Origin: CAG-390 sp051867815 | GTDB taxonomy: Bacteria; Bacillota; Clostridia; Oscillospirales; CAG-272 | Assembly (NCBI GenBank): GCA_051867815.1 | Contig: JBJDZD010000152.1 | Location: 1-23,780, forward strand | DNA: 23,780 nt | Reading direction: 5' to 3' | Shown: in pieces, positions 12,741-19,419 of the stretch | How the letters are laid out: each line of letters starts with the position of its first letter | How positions within the stretch are numbered: the first letter of the stretch is position 1 | The notes under the pieces: model-generated | Told to the model about the DNA's origin: nothing | Database searches by the model: none | What the model saw: only the letters and a program-made list of their open reading frames with translations | Program-made: the position numbers and the translations under genes

Positions 12741-13601
12741 ATGGATCACGAAAAGAAAACAGAACTCAGAATAATGTCACACAACATCTGGTGCGGTGCC
12801 GTACATAAGCGCGACCTGCACCTGCGCGACATATACATGCGCTATCTGCCCGACGTTCTCGGTCTGCAGGAAATGACGCCAAACCTCTACGATTCGCGAA
12901 TCGTTGAGCTGCTCGGCGAGGAGTACGAATGGCTCACGCACGAGGAGGCGCGCGGCTACACGGACAACACTCCCCTGCTCATCCGCAAGGGTATGTTTGA
13001 CGTCCTCGAGCATGGCTGGCACCTCTACCGCGGCCTTAACAATCACCAAACCAAGAGCCTCTCGTGGGCGGTCCTGCGTCGCAAGAGCGACGGCATCGCC
13101 TTCGGTGCGGTCTGCACGCACTTCTGGTGGCAGAAAGGCCCCGAATCCGATGTTGCACGCGTTGACGACGTTGACCAGATGATGGCTTTCGTCAATTATA
13201 TGAAGGTAAAATACCACGTTCCCGTTGTTGCAATGGGCGACTGGAACTGCCGCATCGGCTCCGCCGCTTACCGCCGCGCCTACGAATGCGGAGGTCTTGA
13301 TTGCCGCCTTTGCGCCAAGGATTTCTCCGACAGAAGCAACACCCATCACCCTTACGCCGTTCTCAACGAAGAAACTCTCGAATACGAAAACGGCCCCAAG
13401 CCCACGGGCACGCATCTCAACGCCATTGACCACATGTTCCTCTTCGGCGCGGAGGGCTTTGACGTTAAGGAATACCGTGTAGTGACCGATCAAGATGCGC
13501 TCGACGTTTCCGACCATTGCCCCACCTACATTGATTGCAACGTCAAAGTGCTCCCCGAAGCACCCGTCAAGCCCACCACACAGTTCATTCCCGCAAATTA
13601 A
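12741..13601 (+). CDS. Second endonuclease/exonuclease/phosphatase (EEP) protein
   Basis: A 286-residue cytoplasmic EEP-fold phosphoesterase. Catalytic blocks are all present: Asn15 (MSHNIW), Glu44 (GLQEM), His127 (VCTHFWW), Asp167/Asn169 (MGDWNC), Asp230 (NAIDHMF) and Asp258-His259 (VSDHCPTY). It is clearly different from the EEP protein at 8098 (THFWW instead of THLDH, GDWN instead of GDMN), so the two are distant paralogues with probably different substrates. The tail from about 270 is Pro/Thr-rich. GGAGG precedes the ATG at 12741. It is followed after four bases by the LRR gene. Substrate unknown. Confidence 0.87.
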   Translation: MDHEKKTELRIMSHNIWCGAVHKRDLHLRDIYMRYLPDVLGLQEMTPNLYDSRIVELLGEEYEWLTHEEARGYTDNTPLLIRKGMFDVLEHGWHLYRGLNNHQTKSLSWAVLRRKSDGIAFGAVCTHFWWQKGPESDVARVDDVDQMMAFVNYMKVKYHVPVVAMGDWNCRIGSAAYRRAYECGGLDCRLCAKDFSDRSNTHHPYAVLNEETLEYENGPKPTGTHLNAIDHMFLFGAEGFDVKEYRVVTDQDALDVSDHCPTYIDCNVKVLPEAPVKPTTQFIPAN

Positions 13602-13605
13602 TAAA

Positions 13606-14589
13606 ATGTCTGAAAACGAAAACAAGCACCTGACAAGCGCAGAGCGTCAAAAGCTCTATCAAGAAAAAGCAACCGAACGCCGCATCGTGGAATACCGCAA
13701 AAGGCAGCGAACAAAATACATCAAAATCGCGCTCATCGCGGTGGCTGTGGTCATTCTCATCGGTCTTGTCGTAGGTATCGTCATGCTCAACAAATACGTT
13801 TGGGAGCCTGCGCGCATCTACGAGAGCGCAAACGAGCTGTTCGCCGCAGAGGAATACCTTGATGCATACGAGGTCTATATTAGCCTCGGCAATTACAAGG
13901 ACGCCGCCGCCATTGCATCGACCTGCATTACGAAGAATGCGCAGAAGCTTTCGGGGCGCGAGGACGTCATCATCGGGACGGGCGAGTCCATGCCCTGGTT
14001 CAAGATAGACGAAAACGGTGCCATAACCTTTGACGAGGACAAGTACAACGGCCCATCCGAGCTGACCGTACCCGATGTGTTTGACAATCGCCTCGTTATG
14101 GCAATAGGTCAAAAAGGCTTCTTCTATGTGAGCGAAATCAACGCGATAGTTCTCCCACCCTCAATAAAGCGCATTGAGGAGCATGGCTTCTTCAACTGCG
14201 ATAAGCTGACCGAGATCGTTCTTCCCGATTACGTGGAATATATCGGTGACCAGGCATTTGAGAATTGCTTTGCACTGAAATCCGTGACCTTCTCGAAAAA
14301 CCTCAAACAGATCGGCACAGCCGCATTCCGCAACTGCGACGAGCTGACCGAGATCACGCTTCCCGAGGGTTTTGAAACGCTTGGTGCACGCGCCTTCTCG
14401 GCAAATGAAAAGCTGGTATCCATCTCGTTCCCGTCCACCGTCAAAACGATCGGCTCAAAGGCATGCGAGGGCGACGAAAAGCTTGAAAAGGTCACCTACA
14501 ACGGCACAGCCGAGGATTTTGCCCTCCTCTGCTCCGGCTACGGGAACGAATTCATACTCAATGTGAAAGAGATAATTTATTTAAAATGA
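13606..14589 (+). CDS. Membrane-anchored BspA-type leucine-rich-repeat protein
   Basis: A 327-residue protein. A highly charged cytoplasmic start (1-38, many Lys/Arg/Glu) is followed by one TM helix (about 40-61) and an extracytoplasmic part. Residues 68-110 form a helical hairpin of the kind ESANELFAAEEYLDAYEVYI ... LGNYKDAAA. Residues about 168-300 hold four or five LRR_5 (BspA-type) repeats, each like LTEIVLPDYVEYIGDQAFEN. Such domains mediate adhesion or protein contacts at the cell surface in gut bacteria. The ATG at 13606, four bases after the EEP stop, has no recognisable Shine-Dalgarno; translation is probably by re-initiation. Its stop overlaps the ymdB start (ATGA). Confidence 0.85.
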   Translation: MSENENKHLTSAERQKLYQEKATERRIVEYRKRQRTKYIKIALIAVAVVILIGLVVGIVMLNKYVWEPARIYESANELFAAEEYLDAYEVYISLGNYKDAAAIASTCITKNAQKLSGREDVIIGTGESMPWFKIDENGAITFDEDKYNGPSELTVPDVFDNRLVMAIGQKGFFYVSEINAIVLPPSIKRIEEHGFFNCDKLTEIVLPDYVEYIGDQAFENCFALKSVTFSKNLKQIGTAAFRNCDELTEITLPEGFETLGARAFSANEKLVSISFPSTVKTIGSKACEGDEKLEKVTYNGTAEDFALLCSGYGNEFILNVKEIIYLK

Positions 14590-15353
14590 AGATTTTAACC
14601 GTCGGAGACGTTGTCGGTCAGGTTGGGGTTTCCCACCTTCGGGCAAATCTCAGAAATATCAAAACCGCACTCGGTGCTGATCTCGTAATAGTCAACGGTG
14701 AAAACGCCGCCGATATACACGGTATCAGTCAGAACGATGCCGCGGATATCTTCTATGCAGGCGCGGACGTCATAACGACGGGCAACCACGCTTTCGGCAG
14801 ATACGATATCTACACCTACCTTGACGACGAAAAGTACATTCTCCGTCCGGCGAACTACCCCGGAAGCGCGCCGGGGCACGGAAGCGTTATCCTAAATGCC
14901 GCCGGCGAACGCGTTCTCGTCATGAATATTCAGGGCAATGTTTCCATGAGAGACTCTCTTGCCTCGCCCTTCGAAACAGCAGATGCGATACTGAAGCGCG
15001 AGATTGGCAACTACGATATTGCAGTCCTCGACTTTCATGCCGAGGCGACGAGCGAAAAGCTTGCCATAGGATATTACCTCGACGGCAGAGTATCCGTCAT
15101 ATTCGGCACTCACACCCACATTGCCACCGCCGACGAGCAGGTACTGCCGGGTGGAAGCGGTTATATTACCGACATAGGCATGAGTGGACCCGACCGCAGT
15201 ATCCTCGGTGTTGCGCCGGAGTGTATAATCAAGAGCTTCACCACCGCCATGCCCCAGCGCTACCGCGTGGCAGACGGCAAAGTCACGGCGCACGGCGCAC
15301 TCTTTACGCTTGACGGCAAAAAATGCGTCAAGGTTGAGCGTATCGAATTTTGA
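14586..15353 (+). CDS. ymdB: Metallophosphoesterase YmdB (TIGR00282 family)
   Basis: A 255-residue dinuclear-metal phosphodiesterase. Ligands are in the expected places: Asp8 (VGDVVG), Glu39-Asn40 (NGENAA), Asn67-His68 (TGNHAF), His151 (DFHAEAT), and His176 and His178 (GTHTHIATAD). The block TDIGMSGP (195-202) is a family signature. Bacillus YmdB hydrolyses 2',3'-cyclic AMP and influences biofilm and motility gene choice. In most Firmicutes ymdB sits near rny or recA; here it is coupled by ATGA to an LRR surface protein, and no rny is in view. Length fits the family (about 264). A terminator follows. Confidence 0.92.
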   Translation: MKILTVGDVVGQVGVSHLRANLRNIKTALGADLVIVNGENAADIHGISQNDAADIFYAGADVITTGNHAFGRYDIYTYLDDEKYILRPANYPGSAPGHGSVILNAAGERVLVMNIQGNVSMRDSLASPFETADAILKREIGNYDIAVLDFHAEATSEKLAIGYYLDGRVSVIFGTHTHIATADEQVLPGGSGYITDIGMSGPDRSILGVAPECIIKSFTTAMPQRYRVADGKVTAHGALFTLDGKKCVKVERIEF

Positions 15354-15358
15354 AGAAC

Positions 15359-15387
15359 GGCAGAGGCGCTCGTCATCTGCCCTTTTT
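15359..15387 (+). terminator. Terminator after ymdB
   Basis: GGCAGA (15359-15364) pairs with TCTGCC (15376-15381) around an 11-base loop, followed by CTTTTT. The stem is short, so termination may be partial. Confidence 0.6.
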
Positions 15388-15439
15388 CGTAATTGGCTGT
15401 CAAAAAGCGAAAAATTATCAAGAAATTTGCGTTTACCTA

Positions 15440-15468
15440 TTGCAAATTCGAAAAAAAAGGTATATAAT
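15440..15468 (+). promoter_or_regulatory. Sigma-A promoter of the folT-folC operon
   Basis: TTGCAA (15440-15445), 17 bases, TATAAT (15463-15468). Transcription would start a few bases before the riboswitch. Confidence 0.8.
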
Positions 15469-15480
15469 ATTGTCATTGTA

Positions 15481-15575
15481 AACAGAGTAGGAGCTTTGTA
15501 TCAACATCCGCGCGGACGGGGAGTTGCCGCGCGAGATAAGGCTTAAGCCGTGCAAAGTTTCCGCATCCCGCTGTT
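15481..15575 (+). ncRNA. Tetrahydrofolate (THF) riboswitch aptamer
   Basis: The 5' leader of folT carries the THF-I aptamer layout. A closing helix pairs AACAG (15481-15485) with CTGTT (15571-15575), next to the characteristic GAGTAGG. A second helix pairs CTTTG (15494-15498) with CAAAG (15553-15557). A third pairs CGCGCGG (15509-15515) with CCGCGCG (15527-15533). Its loop base CGGGG (15517-15521) can pair with TCCCG (15566-15570), reproducing the long-range pseudoknot of the class. A small GGC-TTAA-GCC hairpin lies at 15540-15549. The downstream genes are folate genes, as known for this riboswitch. Binding of reduced folate should lower expression of folT-folC. Confidence 0.92.
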
Positions 15576-15599
15576 GCTACGGTTATCAGGTGTATTTTT

Positions 15600-15643
15600 A
15601 CCCCCCGCCGCACAGCTGTACTGTTTGCGAAGGGAGGTTTTTT
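15600..15643 (+). promoter_or_regulatory. Riboswitch expression platform: hairpin with sequestered ribosome binding site and T-run
   Basis: ACCCCCC (15600-15606) can pair with GGGAGGT (15632-15638), which is the folT ribosome binding site. An inner CGCACAG/CTG-TT-TGCG stem extends the helix. Six T residues (15638-15643) follow immediately, so the same hairpin looks like both an anti-Shine-Dalgarno and a rho-independent terminator just before the ATG. Which mechanism dominates cannot be decided by eye. Confidence 0.65.
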
Positions 15644-15646
15644 ATT

Positions 15647-16186
15647 ATGAACAACAAAGAAAAAGGGTTGCGCAACGTGCGCATACTCACCACATCCGCC
15701 ATGCTCGCGGCGCTGAGCATCGTCATCGGCATCTTCTGCAAGAATTTTCTCAATTTCAGCCAAGGCTTTTTTCGCATAACCTTTGAGAATTTTCCCATCA
15801 TCCTCTCGGGTATCATGTTCGGGCCGGCAATCGGAGCTGCCGTTGGCATAGTCTCCGACGTTCTCAGCTTTTTTCTCTCGACACAGAGCTTTGCGATTTC
15901 CCCGATAGTCACCCTCGGTGCGGCACTCGTGGGTGCCGTCAGCGGAGTTATGTCGCACTATGTTCTCAAAGGCAAGGGCAACACCCGCATCGTTCTTTCG
16001 GTCGTCGCCGCTCATTTCATCGGTTCGGTTTTGGTAAAAACATTGGGTATATATCAATATTACCATACTTCCTACTGGATCATGCTGCTTTGGCGCATCG
16101 GAATATACGCCGTTATCGCTTCGATCGAAGCTTTGCTTATCTGTCTTATCGCCAAGCACAAAGCATTTGAAAAACACATGAGGTAA
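15647..16186 (+). CDS. folT: Folate ECF transporter S component FolT
   Basis: A 179-residue membrane protein with about six helices, the substrate-binding subunit of a group II energy-coupling-factor transporter. The start RILTTSAMLAALSIVIGIF and the segment RITFENFPIILSGIMFGPAI are typical of S components (an A-M-x-x-A-L motif, then a conserved F-P-x-x-x-x-G-x-xFGP stretch). GAAVGIVSDVLSFFLS is also conserved. The folate assignment follows from the THF riboswitch upstream and folC four bases downstream. The shared ATPases and EcfT are not in the window. The ATG at 15647 is chosen over upstream in-frame codons because those lie inside the riboswitch and GGGAGG sits nine bases before it. Confidence 0.93.
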   Translation: MNNKEKGLRNVRILTTSAMLAALSIVIGIFCKNFLNFSQGFFRITFENFPIILSGIMFGPAIGAAVGIVSDVLSFFLSTQSFAISPIVTLGAALVGAVSGVMSHYVLKGKGNTRIVLSVVAAHFIGSVLVKTLGIYQYYHTSYWIMLLWRIGIYAVIASIEALLICLIAKHKAFEKHMR

Positions 16187-16189
16187 AAA

Positions 16190-17452
16190 ATGACTTATTC
16201 AGAGGCATTGGAATACATCCATTCGATCTGCTGGACCTTCACAAAGCCCGGGCTTGAGCGCATATCCGTGCTGTGCGAGAAGCTTGGCAATCCGCAAAAT
16301 GGCCTCAAATTCATTCACGTGGCAGGCACGAACGGCAAAGGCTCGTTTTGCTCTATGCTTGAATCCGTTCTTCGCCACGCAGGATACAGAACCGGAGTGT
16401 TCACCTCGCCCTACATCAAAGTGTTCAACGAGCGCATGCAGTTCTGCGGCGAAAACATTGCGAACGACGAGCTTGCCGGAATAACCGAATACGTAAAGCC
16501 CTTTGCGGATTCTATGGAGGATAAGCCGACCGAATTCGAGCTTATAACCGCCATTGCCTTTGAGTTTTTCAAGCGCAAAAAATGCGACGTCGTCATTCTT
16601 GAATGCGGCATGGGCGGCAGGCTCGATTCGACGAACGTTATCCCCTCTTCCCTGCTATCCGTCATAACGGGAATATCCCTCGACCACACCGCCTTCCTCG
16701 GCAACACGGTGGAAAAGATTGCCGCCGAAAAAGCAGGCATCATAAAACCGGGCGGAAAAGTCCTCTTCGGCGGCAGGCACGGCTCGGTCGAGGACATCAT
16801 CAAGGCAAAAGCCTCGCAAATGAATGCGGAGTATTACTTTGCCGACAAATCAAGCCTGAAAATCACAGATTCCGATCTTTCCGGCACTACGTTTAATTAC
16901 AAGCAATACGTTTCGCTCAGTCTCCCCCTGCTCGGAATGTACCAACCCGAAAACGCCGCAAACGTACTCTCTGCAGTTGAAATACTCAACCACAGCGGTT
17001 ACTCCATTGCGGAGAACGACGTCCACGAGGGACTTGCGGCGGCTCGTTGGCCTGCCAGATTTGAAATCATATCGCATGATCCCCTCGTTATTTTTGACGG
17101 CGCGCACAACCCGGAGGGTGTTGAGACCGCCACTGCAAGCATAAAGCAGTATTTCGGTGCACGACGCGTCGCGATCCTCACGGGCATAATGAAGGACAAG
17201 GACTACCGCTACATTGCCCGTAAATTTGCAGAGATCGCCGACCGTGCATTCACTCTGACGCCCGACAACCCCCGTGCGCTTCCGGCATCCGAATACGCCG
17301 CCGTTCTTGAGGGTGTGGGCATCAAGGCCACGGCGCACTCAAGTGTTCCCGAAGCACTCACCGAAGCTCTCCGTTTCGCTCGCGAGACCGGTACACCCCT
17401 CATTTGCATCGGCTCGCTGTATATGTACTGCGAAATAATGAATAACATATAA
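16190..17452 (+). CDS. folC: Folylpolyglutamate synthase / dihydrofolate synthase FolC
   Basis: A 420-residue Mur-ligase-type enzyme that adds glutamates to folates with ATP, trapping them in the cell. The P-loop is GTNGKGS (46-52). FTSPYI (71-76), DHTAFLG (165-171) and AEKAGIIKPGGK (179-190) are the usual folate and metal sites, and FDGAHNPEG marks the C-terminal ligase domain. It lies directly after folT, sharing the riboswitch, so uptake and polyglutamylation are co-regulated. GAGG at the end of folT is its ribosome binding site. Whether it also makes dihydrofolate from dihydropteroate cannot be told; no other folate-synthesis gene is in the window, which fits a scavenging lifestyle as an inference. 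Confidence 0.95.
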   Translation: MTYSEALEYIHSICWTFTKPGLERISVLCEKLGNPQNGLKFIHVAGTNGKGSFCSMLESVLRHAGYRTGVFTSPYIKVFNERMQFCGENIANDELAGITEYVKPFADSMEDKPTEFELITAIAFEFFKRKKCDVVILECGMGGRLDSTNVIPSSLLSVITGISLDHTAFLGNTVEKIAAEKAGIIKPGGKVLFGGRHGSVEDIIKAKASQMNAEYYFADKSSLKITDSDLSGTTFNYKQYVSLSLPLLGMYQPENAANVLSAVEILNHSGYSIAENDVHEGLAAARWPARFEIISHDPLVIFDGAHNPEGVETATASIKQYFGARRVAILTGIMKDKDYRYIARKFAEIADRAFTLTPDNPRALPASEYAAVLEGVGIKATAHSSVPEALTEALRFARETGTPLICIGSLYMYCEIMNNI

Positions 17453-17497
17453 TAGCCGATTGAAAGTTCAGCTATTATTAATTAAATCCGTTTTTGG

Positions 17498-17546
17498 CAA
17501 TAAAAAAGCAATTCCGTTGCGTCGCAACGGAATTGCTTTTTTATTG
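17498..17546. terminator. Strong bidirectional terminator
   Basis: Arms 17498-17521 and 17523-17546 are perfectly complementary (core GCAATTCCGTTGCG), with A- and T-runs in both directions. It separates folC (+) from the convergent lipoprotein gene (-). Confidence 0.95.
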
Positions 17547-17548
17547 GG

Positions 17549-19411
17549 TTATTCAAAATAACAGCAAGCAAAGAGCCAGCCGTTGTAGGGCATGACTATC
17601 GTGTCACCGAAAAGCCAATTCACGGAGGTGCGCTCGTACCAACCGCCCTCTCCATAGGTCTTTAAGATGTAAATGAGGTCCTTATCAAGCGCAACTACAC
17701 CGTACTTTTTGTCAGCCGCTTCGCCGTACGCCTGCAGAGCCTCGTTATACGACTCTTTCCTTACAAAATTACCGTTCTCATCGTTGAATACCTTGCCGAT
17801 GAGGGTGGTCGTTGCTATTGTGTAGAGCGAGCCGAGATATTCCGTATCGCCCGAAATACGCACGTACAGAACGGGGCCGTCCGCGGTATTCAAGTGAAAA
17901 TAACCGTCCGCGGAGTTGAAAACGACCTGTATCTCCTCGCGGCCTTCAAATGTGATCATGTCGACCGAAATATCAATGTACGTAAGCTTGCCCTCGGGAG
18001 TTGCCGTATAAGACGGCACATGCTCCGGCTCGTATACCTCATACGGACACTCGGCAGGGGTCAGCTCGATGTCTGCAGTCTTTTTTATGATCAGAGTGCA
18101 TTCCTCAACGGACTCGGATTTTGCGGTAAGGCCGATTATCATTGCATTTTTGTACTCGGACTTGGTCACCTGCATCGACATGGAGCCGTCGGCCTCGATA
18201 GTACCGATGTTTTCCGAAAGCAGGAAGTAGCTTGCGCCGTAACATCCGATCTCAACGTCCCTTGAATCCGTGCTGAGGGAGAAATGGCCGCCCTCGCCGG
18301 GATAGAAAAGTAAATATCTTCTCTCGCCGTTCTTGACCTTTACACGGTACGCTCCGGTGCTTACACCGTAAACGGGATTGACCGTATCAAAATATACATC
18401 TTCCCTTTTCGATGCATATTCGACGACCGTGACGGTGGCACTGCGCTCGGCACTCGTGAGCCTGATACTCGGCATGCTCAAATAAACACCCTCGCCCGCT
18501 TCGGGAACGACGTCGTAGTCGCCGGCTTCCATATTCGCTGTGACCGAGCCGTATTCGTCGGTTTTACCCTCGAAAACGACCTCGCTGCCCGACATAAACT
18601 TTACGTTAACGCCAACCGTGGGAGCACCCATGCCGTCTACGAGTGTAAGCGCATAAGCCTCGCCAAACGCGGCAATGCTTTCGGTTTTAAGTACCTCGCC
18701 GCAGCTGAGACATTCCTTGCGGCGGATTCCGTCCTCGGTGGACGTGGGGAACTTATCTATCACCCATTCGCCGGCATAGTGGCCGACAGCCGCAACCTCG
18801 GTCTGCGCTCGCAGTACCTCGTGGCAGATGAAGCAATGCTTGCCCTCGTCCTTGCCGCTTTCCGTGCAGGTGGGCTGAACGGCGCGGTCGATTATCTCCT
18901 TGTGTCCCTTTGCCGGGATGACCTCGGTGGGAGAGCTTTCGCCGCACTTGGTGCAAACGCGATGGCGCGCGCCCTCCTCCGTGCAGGTCTCTTCCTTGTC
19001 GATGATCCATTCGCCGTAAACATGCTCGCTGACGGGAATCGTTTCCGTTTGCAGCTTCTCTTCGCAAATACGGCAGTACTGCTCTTTTGAGCCTTCGGAG
19101 GTTTCGCTTGCTTCCTTGACGATGACCCAAGCGCCCGGAATGTGACCGGTGGGACCTATCTCCTTGGTTTCGGTCTCACCGCAGGCGCAACGCCTTTCAT
19201 AAGAGCCGGATGACGTGCAATTCGGATGGGACGCGGTCTCCCAAGCACCCCAGGCGTGAACGTGGGGCGCTTCGGTTTCCTCGTCGGGTGACGTGGTGGT
19301 TTCCGGGGCTTCGGTCGCACCGTGCTCCGTTCCCGTGCAGGAAACGAATACAAAGCACTCGCAAAGCATCAGAAGCGCAATTACAAGCGCAATCAGTTTG
19401 TAATTTTTCAT
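17549..19411 (-). CDS. Large lipoprotein with five cysteine-rich H-W-CxxC repeats
   Basis: A 620-residue surface lipoprotein (lipobox FVSC, Cys25), followed by a Thr/Glu/Pro-rich linker (26-49). Residues 50-250 hold five repeats of about 40 residues (starting near 50, 90, 130, 170 and 211), of the form H-x-x-G-x-W...C-T-x-x-G-x-x...C-x-x-CG. The cysteine pairs are C75/77, C113/116, C153/156, C193/196 and C234/237. Residues 253-335 look like a carboxypeptidase-regulatory-like (prealbumin) beta domain. Residues 496-518 contain VVFNSADGYFHLNTADGP, also found in the next-door lipoprotein. The chosen ATG at 19411 gives a proper signal peptide. No Shine-Dalgarno is seen; nine bases separate it from the stop of the upstream gene, so coupling is likely. 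Function unknown, probably envelope binding or redox-linked. Confidence 0.82.
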   Translation of the reverse strand: MKNYKLIALVIALLMLCECFVFVSCTGTEHGATEAPETTTSPDEETEAPHVHAWGAWETASHPNCTSSGSYERRCACGETETKEIGPTGHIPGAWVIVKEASETSEGSKEQYCRICEEKLQTETIPVSEHVYGEWIIDKEETCTEEGARHRVCTKCGESSPTEVIPAKGHKEIIDRAVQPTCTESGKDEGKHCFICHEVLRAQTEVAAVGHYAGEWVIDKFPTSTEDGIRRKECLSCGEVLKTESIAAFGEAYALTLVDGMGAPTVGVNVKFMSGSEVVFEGKTDEYGSVTANMEAGDYDVVPEAGEGVYLSMPSIRLTSAERSATVTVVEYASKREDVYFDTVNPVYGVSTGAYRVKVKNGERRYLLFYPGEGGHFSLSTDSRDVEIGCYGASYFLLSENIGTIEADGSMSMQVTKSEYKNAMIIGLTAKSESVEECTLIIKKTADIELTPAECPYEVYEPEHVPSYTATPEGKLTYIDISVDMITFEGREEIQVVFNSADGYFHLNTADGPVLYVRISGDTEYLGSLYTIATTTLIGKVFNDENGNFVRKESYNEALQAYGEAADKKYGVVALDKDLIYILKTYGEGGWYERTSVNWLFGDTIVMPYNGWLFACCYFE

Positions 19412-19419
19412 TGTATCAA

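Noticed and set aside
12777..13625. Minus-strand 282-codon open frame
   Set aside because: It is the exact antisense of the second EEP gene, whose catalytic motifs are all intact on the plus strand.
15473..16177. Minus-strand 234-codon open frame
   Set aside because: It is antisense to the riboswitch and folT; its composition is charged and low in hydrophobics, as expected for the complement of a membrane-protein gene.
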